DNA of 64,000 nt from Manihot esculenta (GCF_001659605.2 NC_035176.2:28018716-28082715), one strand, 5' to 3'. Counted from the stretch's first letter, positions 47,360-58,810 are shown. Numbers and translations are program-made. The notes: a model not told the origin generated them from the letters alone.

Positions 47360-49794
47360 TGATCCTGGATGCGTTTTTTTTTTCTATGAATTTTGGGTTG
47401 TTTAAGGATATTTTCTATCTGCGCATTGTTGCACCTGAAATCTGTAAAGCTGCTTGCAGCTGCTGAGAGAGAGAGAAAGAGTTATATATATATTTCATAT
47501 TAATTCAATTTTTTAAAAATAAATTTAATATATGATTTTAATTTAATGAAAATTTCAACTCAATAAAATAATTATGCTTGCCCTTGAAAAATTATGTGAA
47601 ATAAAAATTTTAGAAATTGAAATATATATTATTAAATTTAAAATAATTTAAATAAAATAATTATTAAAATTTAAAATTAAACTATGCTATTTTCAGTTTA
47701 TTTCGCTTTTTTAAAATTTTTAATAATATTTTAAAGTAAATTTAGTTCAAAAAATTAAATTTAATACTTTTTATCCTACTATATAGCTCAAGTAAATTTA
47801 GTATTTTTACGATAAAATTAATTTAATTTTTAATTTTAAAATTAAAAAATAAAATAACTTTTAATAATATGTAATTTCACATGTTTCCTTAAAAAATTCA
47901 GTTTTCTTCGCATGAAGAAAAAACATGAAATTATTATATCCACTTTTGCTGTTGTTTTCTTGTTTTTTTTATTTGTTCCAGTATATTCCTTTTTTTTACT
48001 TAAATACATCTCCTTAATAATCAATTAAAATTTTTTTATTTTTCTTTTAAATAAAAATTGAAGATTATGGTAGAACTTGATATCTCTCAAATTTATTACG
48101 ATACATTTACCACCGGACTAATCCCGTGAGTATAAATTTCATTTAATTATCATAATATATAAAATTATCATCCATATTTTCATACTTTTCATTTTTTTTC
48201 ATATTTTCACAATATTAAAATGGAGAAATAAACCAAGATTTGGATAGAGAGAAAATGAATAAATTTCTCAATACATGATACGAAAGCTTTTGGCTAAGTC
48301 TAACTCGTTTGGCGGAAACATTTGAAAAATTAATCAATAAAAAATATGTTTTAAAAATTTATATTCTTCGAATAATAAAAAAAATATCTTATTAATTAAA
48401 AAAATTAAGAATTTTAAGAAAATTACTTTTTATTTTCAGAAGTAAAAATTATTTCTTAGATTTTGAAAATTTTTTAATAATATAAGTTAAAACTTTTTAT
48501 ACATAAATTTATTAATATTTATTATTTTTTTTGACATCGCAAATAAATACTAAAAATGAATTTAAAAAAAAAAGAAAAACTTTTTTCTTTTGAAAAAAAA
48601 TTTCACATATAATTTATTTTATGTAAATAAAGGGAGTTTAAATTTCCATACAAAATATTTTTTTATATTTAGAATATTCAAAAAATTGAATCAATAAAAA
48701 ATATTTTTTAAATTAAAAAAATTAAGTCATTTTAAAAAAATAATAAAAAATCATATTATATGCTTATTTATTAATATATTTAATTTTTAAATTAAATTAA
48801 ATAATAAAAAAATAAATTATTTTATTAAAAAATATTTTTCATGAAGAAAATTTTTTATGAAAAATATATTTTAAATACAAATTATTTTTTGTTTACACAA
48901 GATCAAAGGAGAAGCAACTCACAAAAAAATTAAAAGACCAAAGGCATATTTTAACCTTTGACCTTTATATAAAAAATAGTTAACATCTTAATTTTTTTAT
49001 CATTAATTTTTGACATCTAAATTTTAGAGATATAATTATTAAATTTATAAAATATAATTATTCAATCCTTAAATTTTAAAAAATCTAATTATTTAATTCC
49101 GAAAATTCAAAGTGTGTATAAGCTGCATAAAGTTAAATAGTTACACTTTCATGAATACTAAGGATTAACAACAAAAAAATTTAGGGCATTAACTAACTTT
49201 TTAAATAAAATTCAAAAAGTAAATTATATATTATATCAAATAGTAACGGATCCAGAAATTAAAATCAAGGATTTAATTTTATCTTTTCAACAAAATTTTC
49301 AATTTCACTCATTTCCTATGTAAATGTTAAAGACAAAGTTCTCATGTTAAATTCAAAATAACCGATAAATGTTGTAAATTAAATCAATTTGCACACTTTA
49401 AAATTTTTTTTAAATTTGAATAGCTTAACTTATTAACCATATCAAAACTTTGACTTTACCTATATTTGAGATCTTTTAAAAAAAAATAAAAAATTTAGCA
49501 CATAATCTATTAAACTCATTTTTTTTAGATTTAAGAAATTTAAAATTTATTTCTATTTATTTAAATAGTCTAACATAAAATAAATATAACTATAACTTCT
49601 TAATAAAAAAATAATTATATAAAATTAAATTAAATAATAAATAAATAACTTATCTTGTAAATACTTTTAAAAAAATAAATAGGATATTGAAATTGAAATT
49701 TTGAAGATTAAAAATAATTTTTTTAAATTGAAAAAAAAAATACAGAAATAAGGTGATTACTGCAAAAATGATATTTGAAATTGCAATTTTCTTT
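47360..49794. other. Intergenic AT-rich region
   Basis: No gene is seen. Contains a third SINE-like relic at about 48045-48135. The region 48300-48900 is rich in AAAAATATTTT-type inverted repeats, and 48960-49200 resembles the foldback family, with repeated ATAATTATTAAAT and TTAAATTTTAAA strings. Confidence 0.5.
48045..48135 (-). repeat. tRNA-derived SINE-like relic, copy 3
   Basis: On minus it reads GATTAGTCCGGTGGTAAATG (A-box-like), then TTTGAGAGATATCAAGTTCTACC (B-box-like) and an A-rich tail. It is the best preserved of the three copies in its A-box region. Confidence 0.42.
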
Positions 49795-49906
49795 ACAAGA
49801 GAATTATTATTAAGTTCTTGAATTTTAAAAAAATTTACTAGGTCATCTTTATATCAAAATCGCTCAAGTAAAATGTCTTTTTATTTTATAAAATTAAATT
49901 GTTTAG

Positions 49907-51391
49907 TGATGAAGCGAGATTCACGAAGTGTCTTGGACACTGGACAGCGGCTCAATTCAATGGACTGATCATTTATCCATTATTGATTCTCTTAGGTTTT
50001 TCCACAGATTCTATTAGGTCCTTCCATATTTGATCTTGAGAAAAGGGACCTGTAAGATAGAAAAAGACGGTTAGGAGTCAATCGGTGATGCTCCCGGTGG
50101 AGACCCTCTGACGTTCAAATTAAATCCTGAGTTATCCGAGATTCATCAACATAAAGAGAAAATAAAAAAAAAATAAATAATTAAGCATTCAAAAGGGATC
50201 TCCAGAGGGCATCTATTTTAAGGATTCTTCTGTGTGTATATGAAAGTGAGATTAACTTTTTTAGGCCTTAGTTCCTGGAAAAAAGAGAAAGTCTTTACTT
50301 TCGGAGAGCTAGTCCCCGAGAGAGTGAGAACCTATGACGAGGAGTTGGTTCAGGTATACTTATATCCTGATTCTTTGCCTTATGTACCATCAGATTGGAT
50401 GGTGGTGTGTTGTGGCTAGTTTGCTAGGCGGCTGACAGTCAATTAATCAATGCAGAGCCGTCTTGCCCATATCTTGTGGCAGGTGACTTATAATTGCGGA
50501 GCAAGCTTAGCCCACACCCTTTGGCAGGTGTGTCAGGTGGCTAGACAGCCTTTCTACACACACATTTAATACCTCGGAGAGGGCCAGTGGGGCCGACCAT
50601 CGCTTGGAAGGTCGATATCTTTCCCTAGTTTCATCAAGTTTGTGACCGGCTTATCCAACCTATACAAAGACAGGTTTCTTCCAGTCATTGAGGTCGATTG
50701 TTCCTGTACTCAATTACTTCATTTTTTGTGCGAGTCTTGAAGTGGTCGGCCATGTCATATCGAGCATTGGTGACGTCCGGGGAGATGGAAGTCTGATCTT
50801 CATATTCTATTAGTCGAGCCTTTCCACTGTCTGGTCAGACTAGGGGTGAGCAGTATTCGGTTCAAACCGAAAAAACCGACCGAACCGAACCGATTTGAAA
50901 ATTTGATTCAGTTTTTTATATATTTCGGTTCAATTCGGTTTTTAATTTTAGAAATTTCGGTTATTTCGGTTCGGTTCATTTTTTATCAGAAAAAACCGAA
51001 AAAATCGAACCGAACCGATTAGTGATAATAATATATTTTTTCAATAATATAGAGAAATTAAATCATATTAAAATTAAAATATTTTAATTAAATTTTAAAA
51101 TATTAAAAATAAAGTGTAAAAAATAAAAAAATTATTAAAAATCGAAACTGATCAAACCGAACTGAATCAGACCGGTTCGGTTCGATTCAATTTCTGACCA
51201 AAATCGGTTCGGTTCGATTTTCATAAACACTAAAATTTCGATTTTTGATTTATTCGGTTCGATTCGGTTTTGAACCGAACCGACCGAATGCTCACCCCTA
51301 GGTCAGACTGGGTGGTCCAGTTTTTGGGTCCTTTCCTTATCCCTTATACACATATCACGATCTAACGGACCTTATTTTTTATGTGTTATCA
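49907..51391 (-). repeat. 3' LTR of the Tat-like element, interrupted by a MITE
   Basis: It aligns along its length with 57846-58810. The extra length is explained by a 460-bp MITE plus its 8-bp target duplication at 50841-51308. Without them it is about 1017 bp against 965 bp for the partner. Confidence 0.8.
50841..51300. mobile_element. hAT-type MITE inside the LTR (young copy)
   Basis: A 460-bp element with termini TAGGGGTGAGCA and TGCTCACCCCTA, flanked by an 8-bp direct repeat GGTCAGAC (50833-50840 and 51301-51308). The 8-bp duplication and TAG-type termini indicate the hAT superfamily. Large parts are inverted CGGTTCGGTT / AACCGAACCG repeats, so the whole element can fold back. The partner LTR has the empty site (GGTCAGATCGGG near 58731-58742), which confirms the insertion. 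It has no coding capacity. Confidence 0.85.
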
Positions 51392-51719
51392 TATCGTTTT
51401 CACTTTTTCGAGGGTTATTTATGACGATTGGAGAAGCGGACTGTGTTCTGCACTTTATTGCCAAGTATGCATCTCATTAATTTCTTTTGAGTTACGAGGA
51501 GTTGCCATAAGTACATATGACACATGCGCACGTCCTCCCAAGCATGCCTTGATAGTTGTCATCATTTGGGTCACCAAAATACAGCACTTTAAGTGCTCAT
51601 TAATGCCTGATTTTAAGTATAAAAATAGGGCTTTGCCTTTACTTTTCTACTTTTGCTGCTCTATTGCAATTGTCCACTATTTTTAGAGTCATTCTCGTTT
51701 CTTTCCTCTTCTTTCAAGC

Positions 51720-54350
51720 TTCTCGAGTTATAGGTACGCATCTTTCTTTCAATGGCTCCTCTACCATACCTTCAGGTTGAGAAGATAGTTTTTAGGGTTA
51801 TTCCGACCTTTCTTTGAAAAACTTTCCCCCGATCCTTTTTTCTGTGGAGAGCCATTACGTTCGGGCTTCGAATCCTAATGAACAAATTGACTTATTCTCT
51901 TTCCCTCCTCTCCTGACCTAGTGAATGCCCAGTCCAAGAGGAGGTTGGTCTTCTATTTATAACAGATAGACTTTGGCCTTTCTTTCCCCTTTTTTGGATT
52001 TGTTCACTTTGTCTTTAGGTTCCCTCAGGTCACACTTCGAATGTTGACTCCAAATTCAATTTTATTCATGAGTACTTTTGAGGCGGTGCGCCAAGGTTGT
52101 GGCTTTGCCTCCTCCTTAAGCTTACTCAAGGCCTTTTTCAAGATTTTGAAGGCTAATAGTGGGTTCCTGAGCTTCTATGATCGGAATGGCTTGGCTATTT
52201 TCACTAGCCATAAAGACTCCATCAAGCATTGGGTGGAAAGTTTTGCTATAGTCGGAGCTAAAGGGAGCTTCGACTGGAGCTAAAGGGAGCTTTGACTGAG
52301 AGCTCACTTTAAAGTTTTGCTCACTTTTTGTAATGCTTTCCCCTTCCTTTCTGAGTGGGAGCAGTTATAATTTACTTGAATATCTTTCTTTCTTTTCAAA
52401 TATGATGTTTTTAAGTGTTTAGATATCCGCCCAGAGGACGATTGTTATGCTGCTAGTATAGACCATACTTTTTTGTTGCTTCTTTTGTTGGCTTTACTGT
52501 TTTGTGCTTTTATTTATTTTTGGTGCTTTTTGCAGCTTCCATAGTCCCCATGGAGAATATTTCAACCCCTTAGAATTTCTCTCTCAATTGGGATGCTATT
52601 CGAGCTGCAGTTGAAGCCTTCAAGACTCGGAGAACTATGGATGTGGTGGATGAGATGATGTGGTGGATGAGATGCTGGGGGCTGAGCCCGTCCCAGCTCA
52701 AGCCACGCCTCCCCCATCTTCTACTGGGGTTAGCATGGGACTGGCCTTAGTTAGCTCAGATCACATTGCGGTCATGCCTATTGTGGCTGATGGTGCTCCT
52801 GCTCTAGGGAGTAGCTCGAAAGTTGCTATAATGAGGGCGGTGTTCAACCCTAATAGATCTTCTCCTACTGAGGAGGTTGGTGGAGGTTTGAAGCAGAAGA
52901 ATTCTCGCTTGCCTTAGGAGTCAACCAGTGTTGTTGCAGTCGATAGGAAAGAAGAGGAGGCTAGTGAAGGAGTCCGAGCTTGTATTTTCTCAAAAGGAGA
53001 CTTTGTCTTCCTTGCCTCCAAGGAATCCCTCCTCGTACAAAGTGAGCAAAGGCAAGAGTAAGGGGAGCTCGTCTTAGGGGGTCGTTGGTGATCTTCCGAC
53101 CGCTTTAATTTATAATGGGTCAGGGGTTTATTTTCAACTAAGCCTTGACTTCTCACCTACTTCAATTGCTGAGTTACTAAACAACCATGTCTTCAGGGTG
53201 TCCCCGAATCTTGTTGATCCTTGGTTGGTGGGCACAATTTATCGAATAGTTGGGTCTACTGAGCAATTAGCTCCATTTTCTGGCCAAGCTTAAGAGGATC
53301 TTTTTGATGCCTCTAAAAGACAAATTCTTCTCGTGAGTGTTCTTACTTTTTTTACTTGCTTTTGGGTTTTTGGTCATTTCTAACTTGTCTTCTTGCTTTG
53401 TAGCTTCTTGGTACTCTATTGGAGCTGAAGGATAAAAAGGCCAAGTCTCGTGAGATTGTCCTCTGCGATATTGAGAAGGCTAAAGAGGAAGAGGTTGCCC
53501 GAGTAACTGCTACACTAAGGAGCCATTATGAAAAGGAGATGAGTCGGCTGGAAGGGCTTTTTTGAGACAACCAGGCTCAAGGTGAGAAAATTGTCCTCCT
53601 AAAAGTGCAAATTGCTGAGGAGAGGTCTGCCACAGAAGCCAAGCTGGCTCAGGATAAGGCTTCTACGGATTAGAGGGAAAAAGGCCTTTCAGGCCAGTCT
53701 GCCCACTTGAAGAGGAGATGCAAAGGTTGTCTGGGGAGTTGGGAAAGGTTAAGTTGGAGTTGAGCAAGGTTCAAAGGGACCTGAGTGCTTCTGTGGCCAT
53801 GAAAAGGCAGCTCGAGAGTGAGGTCCATGATTTGACTGTAAGATGTAAAGACTATGAGAAGAAGATCGTGGATGCTCGGGAGAACGTTGATTTGGTCGTC
53901 CGGAGCTAGGTTAATAATTATCTGAAGTCATATGAGTTTAAAGGCAAGGTTTTTTTAACAATCCACTCGCTTCTATGCAACAGGTTTCAATAATGGCCTC
54001 CTCAAGGTTCATGAGTCTCCGGTTGTTCCTCTCAGCACTCTTTGTGCCATAAAGTATGATTACGATGGTGAAGAAGTGCAGTACAACCGTGACGATCGTG
54101 CTCTTTCTAAAGTTCATCCCCCTGCTCCTAAAAGGGTATTGGCCCGTTTAGCGGCTGAGTTTGATCAAGGTACCAATTAGGTTGGTGACGGTCCATCTGT
54201 GCTTGAGGCTGTAAATGCCCATGTGGATCCTCCTTTGGAAGGGAATATTGTAGTAGATCCGACTGTCGTGACTACTGATGTTTCGAGGATCACCTCTAAA
54301 GTTGAGCCCGACCTGGCTATTGACCTTACTTCTTCTAGGGAGACTTGAAG
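51720..54350 (+). pseudogene. Degenerate antisense ORF (Transposase_28-like) of the Tat-like element
   Basis: Translated fragments on + resemble the 'putative gypsy-type transposon' proteins (Pfam PF04195) encoded antisense to pol in Tat-lineage elements. One fragment at 52041-52283 contains FKILKANSGFLSFYDRNG and FTSHKDSIKHWVESF, similar to the domain's FYxFxxR.G...K.WK.RFF pattern. Later fragments (53400-53910) are charged, Leu/Glu/Lys-rich coiled coils (MQRLSGELGKVKLELSKVQ and similar). The end at 54000-54350 is acidic. Several stops and frameshifts separate the pieces, so no intact protein is made. The family assignment is from memory of the domain pattern, hence moderate confidence. Confidence 0.5.
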
Positions 54351-54539
54351 ACCTTCTCCTATTTTGAGAGTTTCTCTTTGTAGATATGCAACAAACTTGT
54401 GTTTACTTTTATATTTTTTATTTCCTGTAATGTACATTTTTATTTTCAATGAAATGTTTCCTTTGGTTGTAACTTGATGCTTAATATGCTTGCTTTTTCT
54501 ATTTGAATTTTTCTTATGGGCCATACTTAGCCCTGTTTT

Positions 54540-55960
54540 TTTTTTATAAAAAATCTTAATGTATCGTTAGGTGGGCAGGCCATTGCCGACTTATCTTAGG
54601 CAGGCCTTGAGTAGGCTTCTGGGCTTCTTTGCCCTTTGTGCGCTTCCGAGCGTTTTTGTTCTGCATTACTGTCTGAGCACTTATACCTAGGTTTGCCTCC
54701 AGGCTTTTCTAACCTTTATGTGCTTCCGAGAATTTTTGCTTATACGCGTTGTCCGAGCATTTTTGCTCGCATGTTTTCTTTCAAAATTTTATCCTTGAGT
54801 CCATTTTCGATCGTTTTTGTTGTTACGCATCTTCCAATCCTTTTTGCTCTCACTCGTCTTCTAGGCACTTAGCCTTGAGTCTGCTTCCTAGCGTTTTTCC
54901 TTTTATCCGTCTTCTGAGCATTTTTTCTCTTATGCGTTTGCTGAACCTTTTTGCTTTTGAGTGTTTTCCGAGCATTTTTTGCTCTTGTCGCGTTTCGGGC
55001 TCTTCTGCCCTTATTTTACTTCTGAACATTATGGTTCATGTGCCTTTACTGGGCTCTTACTTCTTCCTAGCTCTTTAGCCCTGACTCATTATCCGAGCTC
55101 TTTTGCTCTGTGATCTTCTGGGCTCCTCTTTCTAATTTTTGTCTGGGCGTTTTGCTTAGGTGTATTCTATGTTTTTTTGCTCTGGATCTTAGTCTGAGCA
55201 TTTTGCTTTTAAGTTTGGATTTTTTCTTGTGTTCTCTGTGGGGTATACTCAATCCTATCGTTTATATGATATCTTAATGTCTCATTAGGTCGGCAAGCCA
55301 TTTACGACTAGTCTTAACCTTAATGTCCTGGCGATATGACGAACTTAAGATTCATAGAAACGAATAGAACGACAAACAAACTTGTTTGATAAAGGTTATA
55401 GCAGAATTATTGTAAGTTGCTTTTGAGCGTCCTCCAGGCATTTTTGCCTTCGTGTATATTCCGGACCCTTAGCCCTGATTTTTCGCTTTTGGGCTCTTCT
55501 ACCCCTGGGCTTCTTCCGAGCATTTTTGCTCTTCCTTGCCTTCTAAGCACCTTGGCACTAATTATTTTTATTGATGGGTATGTTTTATTCTGGTTGGCCT
55601 CTGGACTCTTTAGCCCTGATTTTTTTTAGCGTTTTGTTCTTGCGCAACTTCCAGGCTCTTTGCCCTTAAGCATCTTCTAAGCACTTTTGCTTTTGTATGT
55701 CTTTTGGGGTTTTTTGCTCTTAGGTGTCTTCCGAGCATTTTTGCTCTTGCACGTCTTCCGAGTTTTTTTGCTCTTAGGCGTCTTCCAAGTATTTTTGCTC
55801 TTATACGTCTTCTAGGGTTTTTTGCCCCTAGGTGTCTTCCGAGTATTTTTGCTCTTACACGTCTTCCAGGCACCTCTCCCTTAGACTACTTCCGGGCATT
55901 TTTTCGCACTTTCTGGATAATTAGCTCTGAGTTCACTTCCCGACTCTTCTGCCCTTAGAC
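54540..55960. repeat. Tandem array A, 27-bp unit
   Basis: The best-preserved units lie at about 55730-55870, each exactly 27 bp and similar to CTTCCGAGCATTTTTGCTCT plus seven more bases. Related but more variable units extend from about 54600. Because 27 is divisible by three, both strands stay open with a 9-residue periodicity (LPSIFALAR-like on +, LGRRLRAK-like on -). A TCTTAATG..TC.TTAGGT.GGCA block recurs near 54562 and 55273, about 715 bp apart, hinting at a higher-order unit. Confidence 0.75.
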
Positions 55961-56369
55961 TGCTTCTGGAAATTTTTTTGCGTTTTCTTGGCACTTAGTC
56001 CTGAGTTCATTTATGAGCATTGTTGCTCATTCGTGCCTTTTGGGCACTTAGTCCTAAGTTAGCTTCCAAACTTCTTTAGCGCTGATTCTTTCTCTGAGAT
56101 TTTTGGCTATCGGGTTAACTCCCAGGCTTCTTTAGCCCTGATTCTTTCTCTGAGCTCTTTGGCTCTCTAGTTAGCTTCCAAATCTTTTTTCGATGATTCA
56201 GTCTCATGACTTTACTGGCAATTTTATGACTCAGGCTTGTGGCCTTTCTTTTATTTGTAAAATTTGTCTGCAAAATAAAAACCTGCACAAAGTATATATA
56301 ACGAGAATGCTTGTAATCAATTAAATAACATTTACTAATGAACATTGTATCATACAGGATACTTAGCTT

Positions 56370-56760
56370 TATAATTTAGGCTCTTGGCCTTTCTTGGTGT
56401 TTCCGAGATTCAAGATCATGGCCTTATTGGCGATTTTTGGGATTCAGACTCGTGGCCTTACTGACGATTTCTGGGATTCAGGTTCATGGCCTTATTGGCA
56501 ATTTCGTGATCCAGGCTCATGGCCTTATTAGCGATTTCGAGAATTTAAGCTCGTGGCCTTACTGGCAATTTCAAGATTCAGGCTTGTGGCCTTAGTAACA
56601 ATTTTTGAGATTTAGGCTCGTGACCTTACTAGCAATTTTTGAGATCCAAGCTCATAGCCTTACTGATATTTTTAGAGATTCAGGCTTGTGGTCTTACTAG
56701 CGATTTCAGAGATTTAGGCTCATGACCTTACAAGCGATTTTGGACTTATTAGCCTTTCTC
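56370..56760. repeat. Tandem array B, 33-34-bp unit
   Basis: About eleven units of the type GATTCAGGCTCATGGCCTTA followed by CTGGCGATTT and a few more bases. Unit length is 33-34 bp and divergence between neighbours is moderate. It is unrelated in sequence to array A apart from shared GGCCTT-like pieces. Confidence 0.75.
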
Positions 56761-56879
56761 TTTTATTTAAAATTTATTTTCAAAATAAAAACTTGCACTA
56801 CATATATATTTTTAGTGAGAACACTTGCCGTTAATTGGGTAATATTTGTCAAAGAATACTGGAGCATGTAATATACTTA

Positions 56880-57140
56880 GCTTTATGTTGTCCTCTGGGC
56901 TCTCAACTCTGGTCCTCCGGTCCAAAGCATTTTTGCCTTCCATTTTCTTCCAGGCTTTTTAGTTTTGGCTAGCTTTGTAGTTTGCTAGTTGACTTCCGGG
57001 CTCTTCAGCCCTATTTCTCTTTCCGAGCATGCTTGCTTTTGCATTTCTTTCGGGCTTTTTGCCCTTCTGCATCTTCTGGGCTTTTAGCTTTGATTCTTCC
57101 GAGCATTTTTCTCTTTGGTGATTTTCAAGATCTTAGCCTT
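56880..57140. repeat. Tandem array A, second block
   Basis: Irregular units resembling array A (CTTCCGAGCATGCTTGCTTTT, CTTCTGGGCTTTTAG, CTTCCGAGCATTTTTC-like) recur after array B, which indicates segmental duplication within the element. Confidence 0.55.
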
Positions 57141-57639
57141 AACTCTATAACCTTTCTCTTGCTTGTGAATTTTCTCTAAAAAATAAAGGCTTGTATAAAG
57201 TATACATAATGAGGATACTCGTTGTTAATTTGAATAGTAAGATACTTAGTCTCATATTTCAACTGAGTACAAATATTAATTTTGTGCAACCATATCATGC
57301 ATCTCATATAATTCAAAAGAATCTAATAAATAAAGTTTCTTTATGCATGAATCACTTCCTAGCTTTTAAATTATAAAGCAACATGCTTTAAACAGATATT
57401 CCTTTTCTAAGTGGATTTATGCTAATATTGATCACAGATAAGAGCTTTCTAAGCTACTTCAGTATACTATCATATTTCAGATTCATATACATAAGGCTTT
57501 TCGTCTAAGATTTTAAATTTTTAAATAGCAAAAATACTTTGAGTTAAAGAAAGTAACTGTATAATTTGGATAATTTGTGCACATCACTCCTTTTCCATGG
57601 TTGATAGATCGCCCTTTGTGTTGCTCTTTCATCTCACTT

Positions 57640-57780
57640 TAGCATCTTCCTCTATCTGATTTTTGAAGTGCGGATCTTAGATGCAATTGGTGATTTCTGG
57701 GTCTTTTCACAATCTCTCTTTCTTTCAGTTTTTCTTGTTGTTTGGCTGTAAGCTTTTCTGGATTTACCATGTGGATCTCA
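57640..57780 (-). pseudogene. Gag-start relic of the Tat-like element
   Basis: Downstream of the primer site on minus, a short charged frame begins MVNPEKLTAKQQEKLKE and stops after about 45 residues. Position and Lys/Gln/Glu-rich composition fit the start of a Gypsy gag. Everything after it that should encode gag-pol is missing and replaced by array sequence. Confidence 0.4.
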
Positions 57781-57825
57781 ATGGACTTTGTTTGGAAACT
57801 CCGGTGACAGGATAGTCTTCTTCGT

Positions 57826-57843
57826 TTCCCATAGACGGCGCCA
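57826..57843 (-). promoter_or_regulatory. Primer-binding site of the Tat-like element
   Basis: TGGCGCCGTCTATGGGAA on minus lies two bases from the right LTR. It defines the right LTR as the 5' LTR and the element as minus-oriented. Confidence 0.7.
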
Positions 57844-57845
57844 TG

Positions 57846-58810
57846 TGATGAAGCGAGATCCAATGGAGTGTCTACTTGGACAATGACTCGATTCAATAGG
57901 TTGATCATTGATCCATGATTGATTATATTAGGTCCTTCTATATTTGATCTTGAGGAAGGGAACTTATAACATAGAAAAAGACGGTCAGGGTCCACCAATA
58001 CCCTCGGTGGAGACCCTTTGATCAACTTAGATCCTGGGTTATCCAAGATTCATCAATATAAGAGAAAATAAATAATGAAGCATTCAAAAGGTATCTCCAA
58101 AGAGCCTCTATTTTGAGGGTTCTTCTGTGGGTATATGAGAGAGAGATTAGCCTTTTAGACCTTAGTTCTTGAAACAGAGGGATAGTCTTCACTTTCAGAG
58201 AGATAGTCCCTAGGAGAGTGAGAACCTGTGACAAGGAGTTGGTTCAAGGATACTTATACCCCGATTCCTTACCTTATATCCCATCAAATTGGATGGTGGC
58301 GTGTTGTGGCTGGTTTGTCAAGCAACTGACAGTCAACTAATTAATGCAGAGTTGTCTTGGCCATACCCTATGGTAAGTGTGTCAAATTGCGGAGATAGCT
58401 TAGCCCACACCCTTTAGCAAGTGTACCAGGTGGCTGGGCAACCTTTCTACACGTGCAATTAGTACCTCGGAGAGGGTCAGTGGGGCCAACCATCGCGTGG
58501 AAGATCAGTGTCTTGCCCTGATTTCATTAGGTCTGTGCTCAGCTTATCCGACCTATATAAAGACAGGTTCCTTCCGATAATTGAAATTGGCTGTTCCTAT
58601 ACTCAATTGCACCGTTTGTTGTGCGAACTTTGAAATGGTCGATCAGGTCGTTCTAAGCATTGGTGAAGTCCGGAGAACTAGAGGTCTGATCTTTATGTTC
58701 TATTGGTTGGGCCTTTCCACTGCTTGGTCAGATCGGGTGGCCCAAGCTCCTTTCTATATCCCTTGTATACGTGCCAAGATCTAATGAGTCCTATATTTTA
58801 TATATTATCA
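57846..58810 (-). repeat. 5' LTR of the Tat-like element
   Basis: 965 bp, TGATGAAGCG...TATTATCA on +. It is homologous to 49907-51391 but with many substitutions and small indels, and lacks the MITE. It shows the pre-insertion state of the MITE site near 58731-58742. Confidence 0.8.

Larger units (their letters stand above)
56260..57245. repeat. Three copies of an AT-rich spacer between arrays
   Basis: Stretches starting near 56266, 56771 and 57174 share AAAATAAA..CTTG, a TATATA-like segment, GAGAA.ACTTG or GAGGATACT and then GATACTTAG. They follow array-type sequence each time, so arrays plus spacer behave as a higher-order repeat of roughly 400-500 bp. Confidence 0.5.
49907..58810 (-). mobile_element. 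Non-autonomous Tat-like Ty3/Gypsy element
   Basis: LTRs at 49907-51391 and 57846-58810 (TGATGAAGCG...TTATCA on +) have flanks TTTAG and TTTAA as a likely 5-bp target duplication. Next to the right LTR, TGGCGCCGTCTATGGGAA on minus is a primer site of the TGGCGCC type used by many plant Gypsy elements, so the element runs leftward. After the primer site only a short gag-start relic is seen. Protease, RT and integrase are absent. From right to left follow tandem arrays, an antisense ORF relic on +, a purine-rich tract near 51393-51412 and the 3' LTR. This order (arrays and antisense ORF between pol and 3' LTR) is described for the Tat lineage. The LTRs are clearly diverged, so the insertion is not recent. 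Confidence 0.72.

Noticed and set aside
54749..55958. Hydrophobic (FALxRLPS) and basic (LGRRLRAK) repeat proteins on the two strands
   Set aside because: Both are produced by the 27-bp tandem unit, which is open in several frames. No start context, signal or conserved domain supports a real protein.
54540..57140. CRISPR-like array
   Set aside because: Units are contiguous, diverged and lack unique spacers of uniform length; the locus is inside a plant retrotransposon.
49907..58810. Complete autonomous Gypsy element
   Set aside because: No protease, RT, RNase H or integrase motif is present on either strand between the LTRs.
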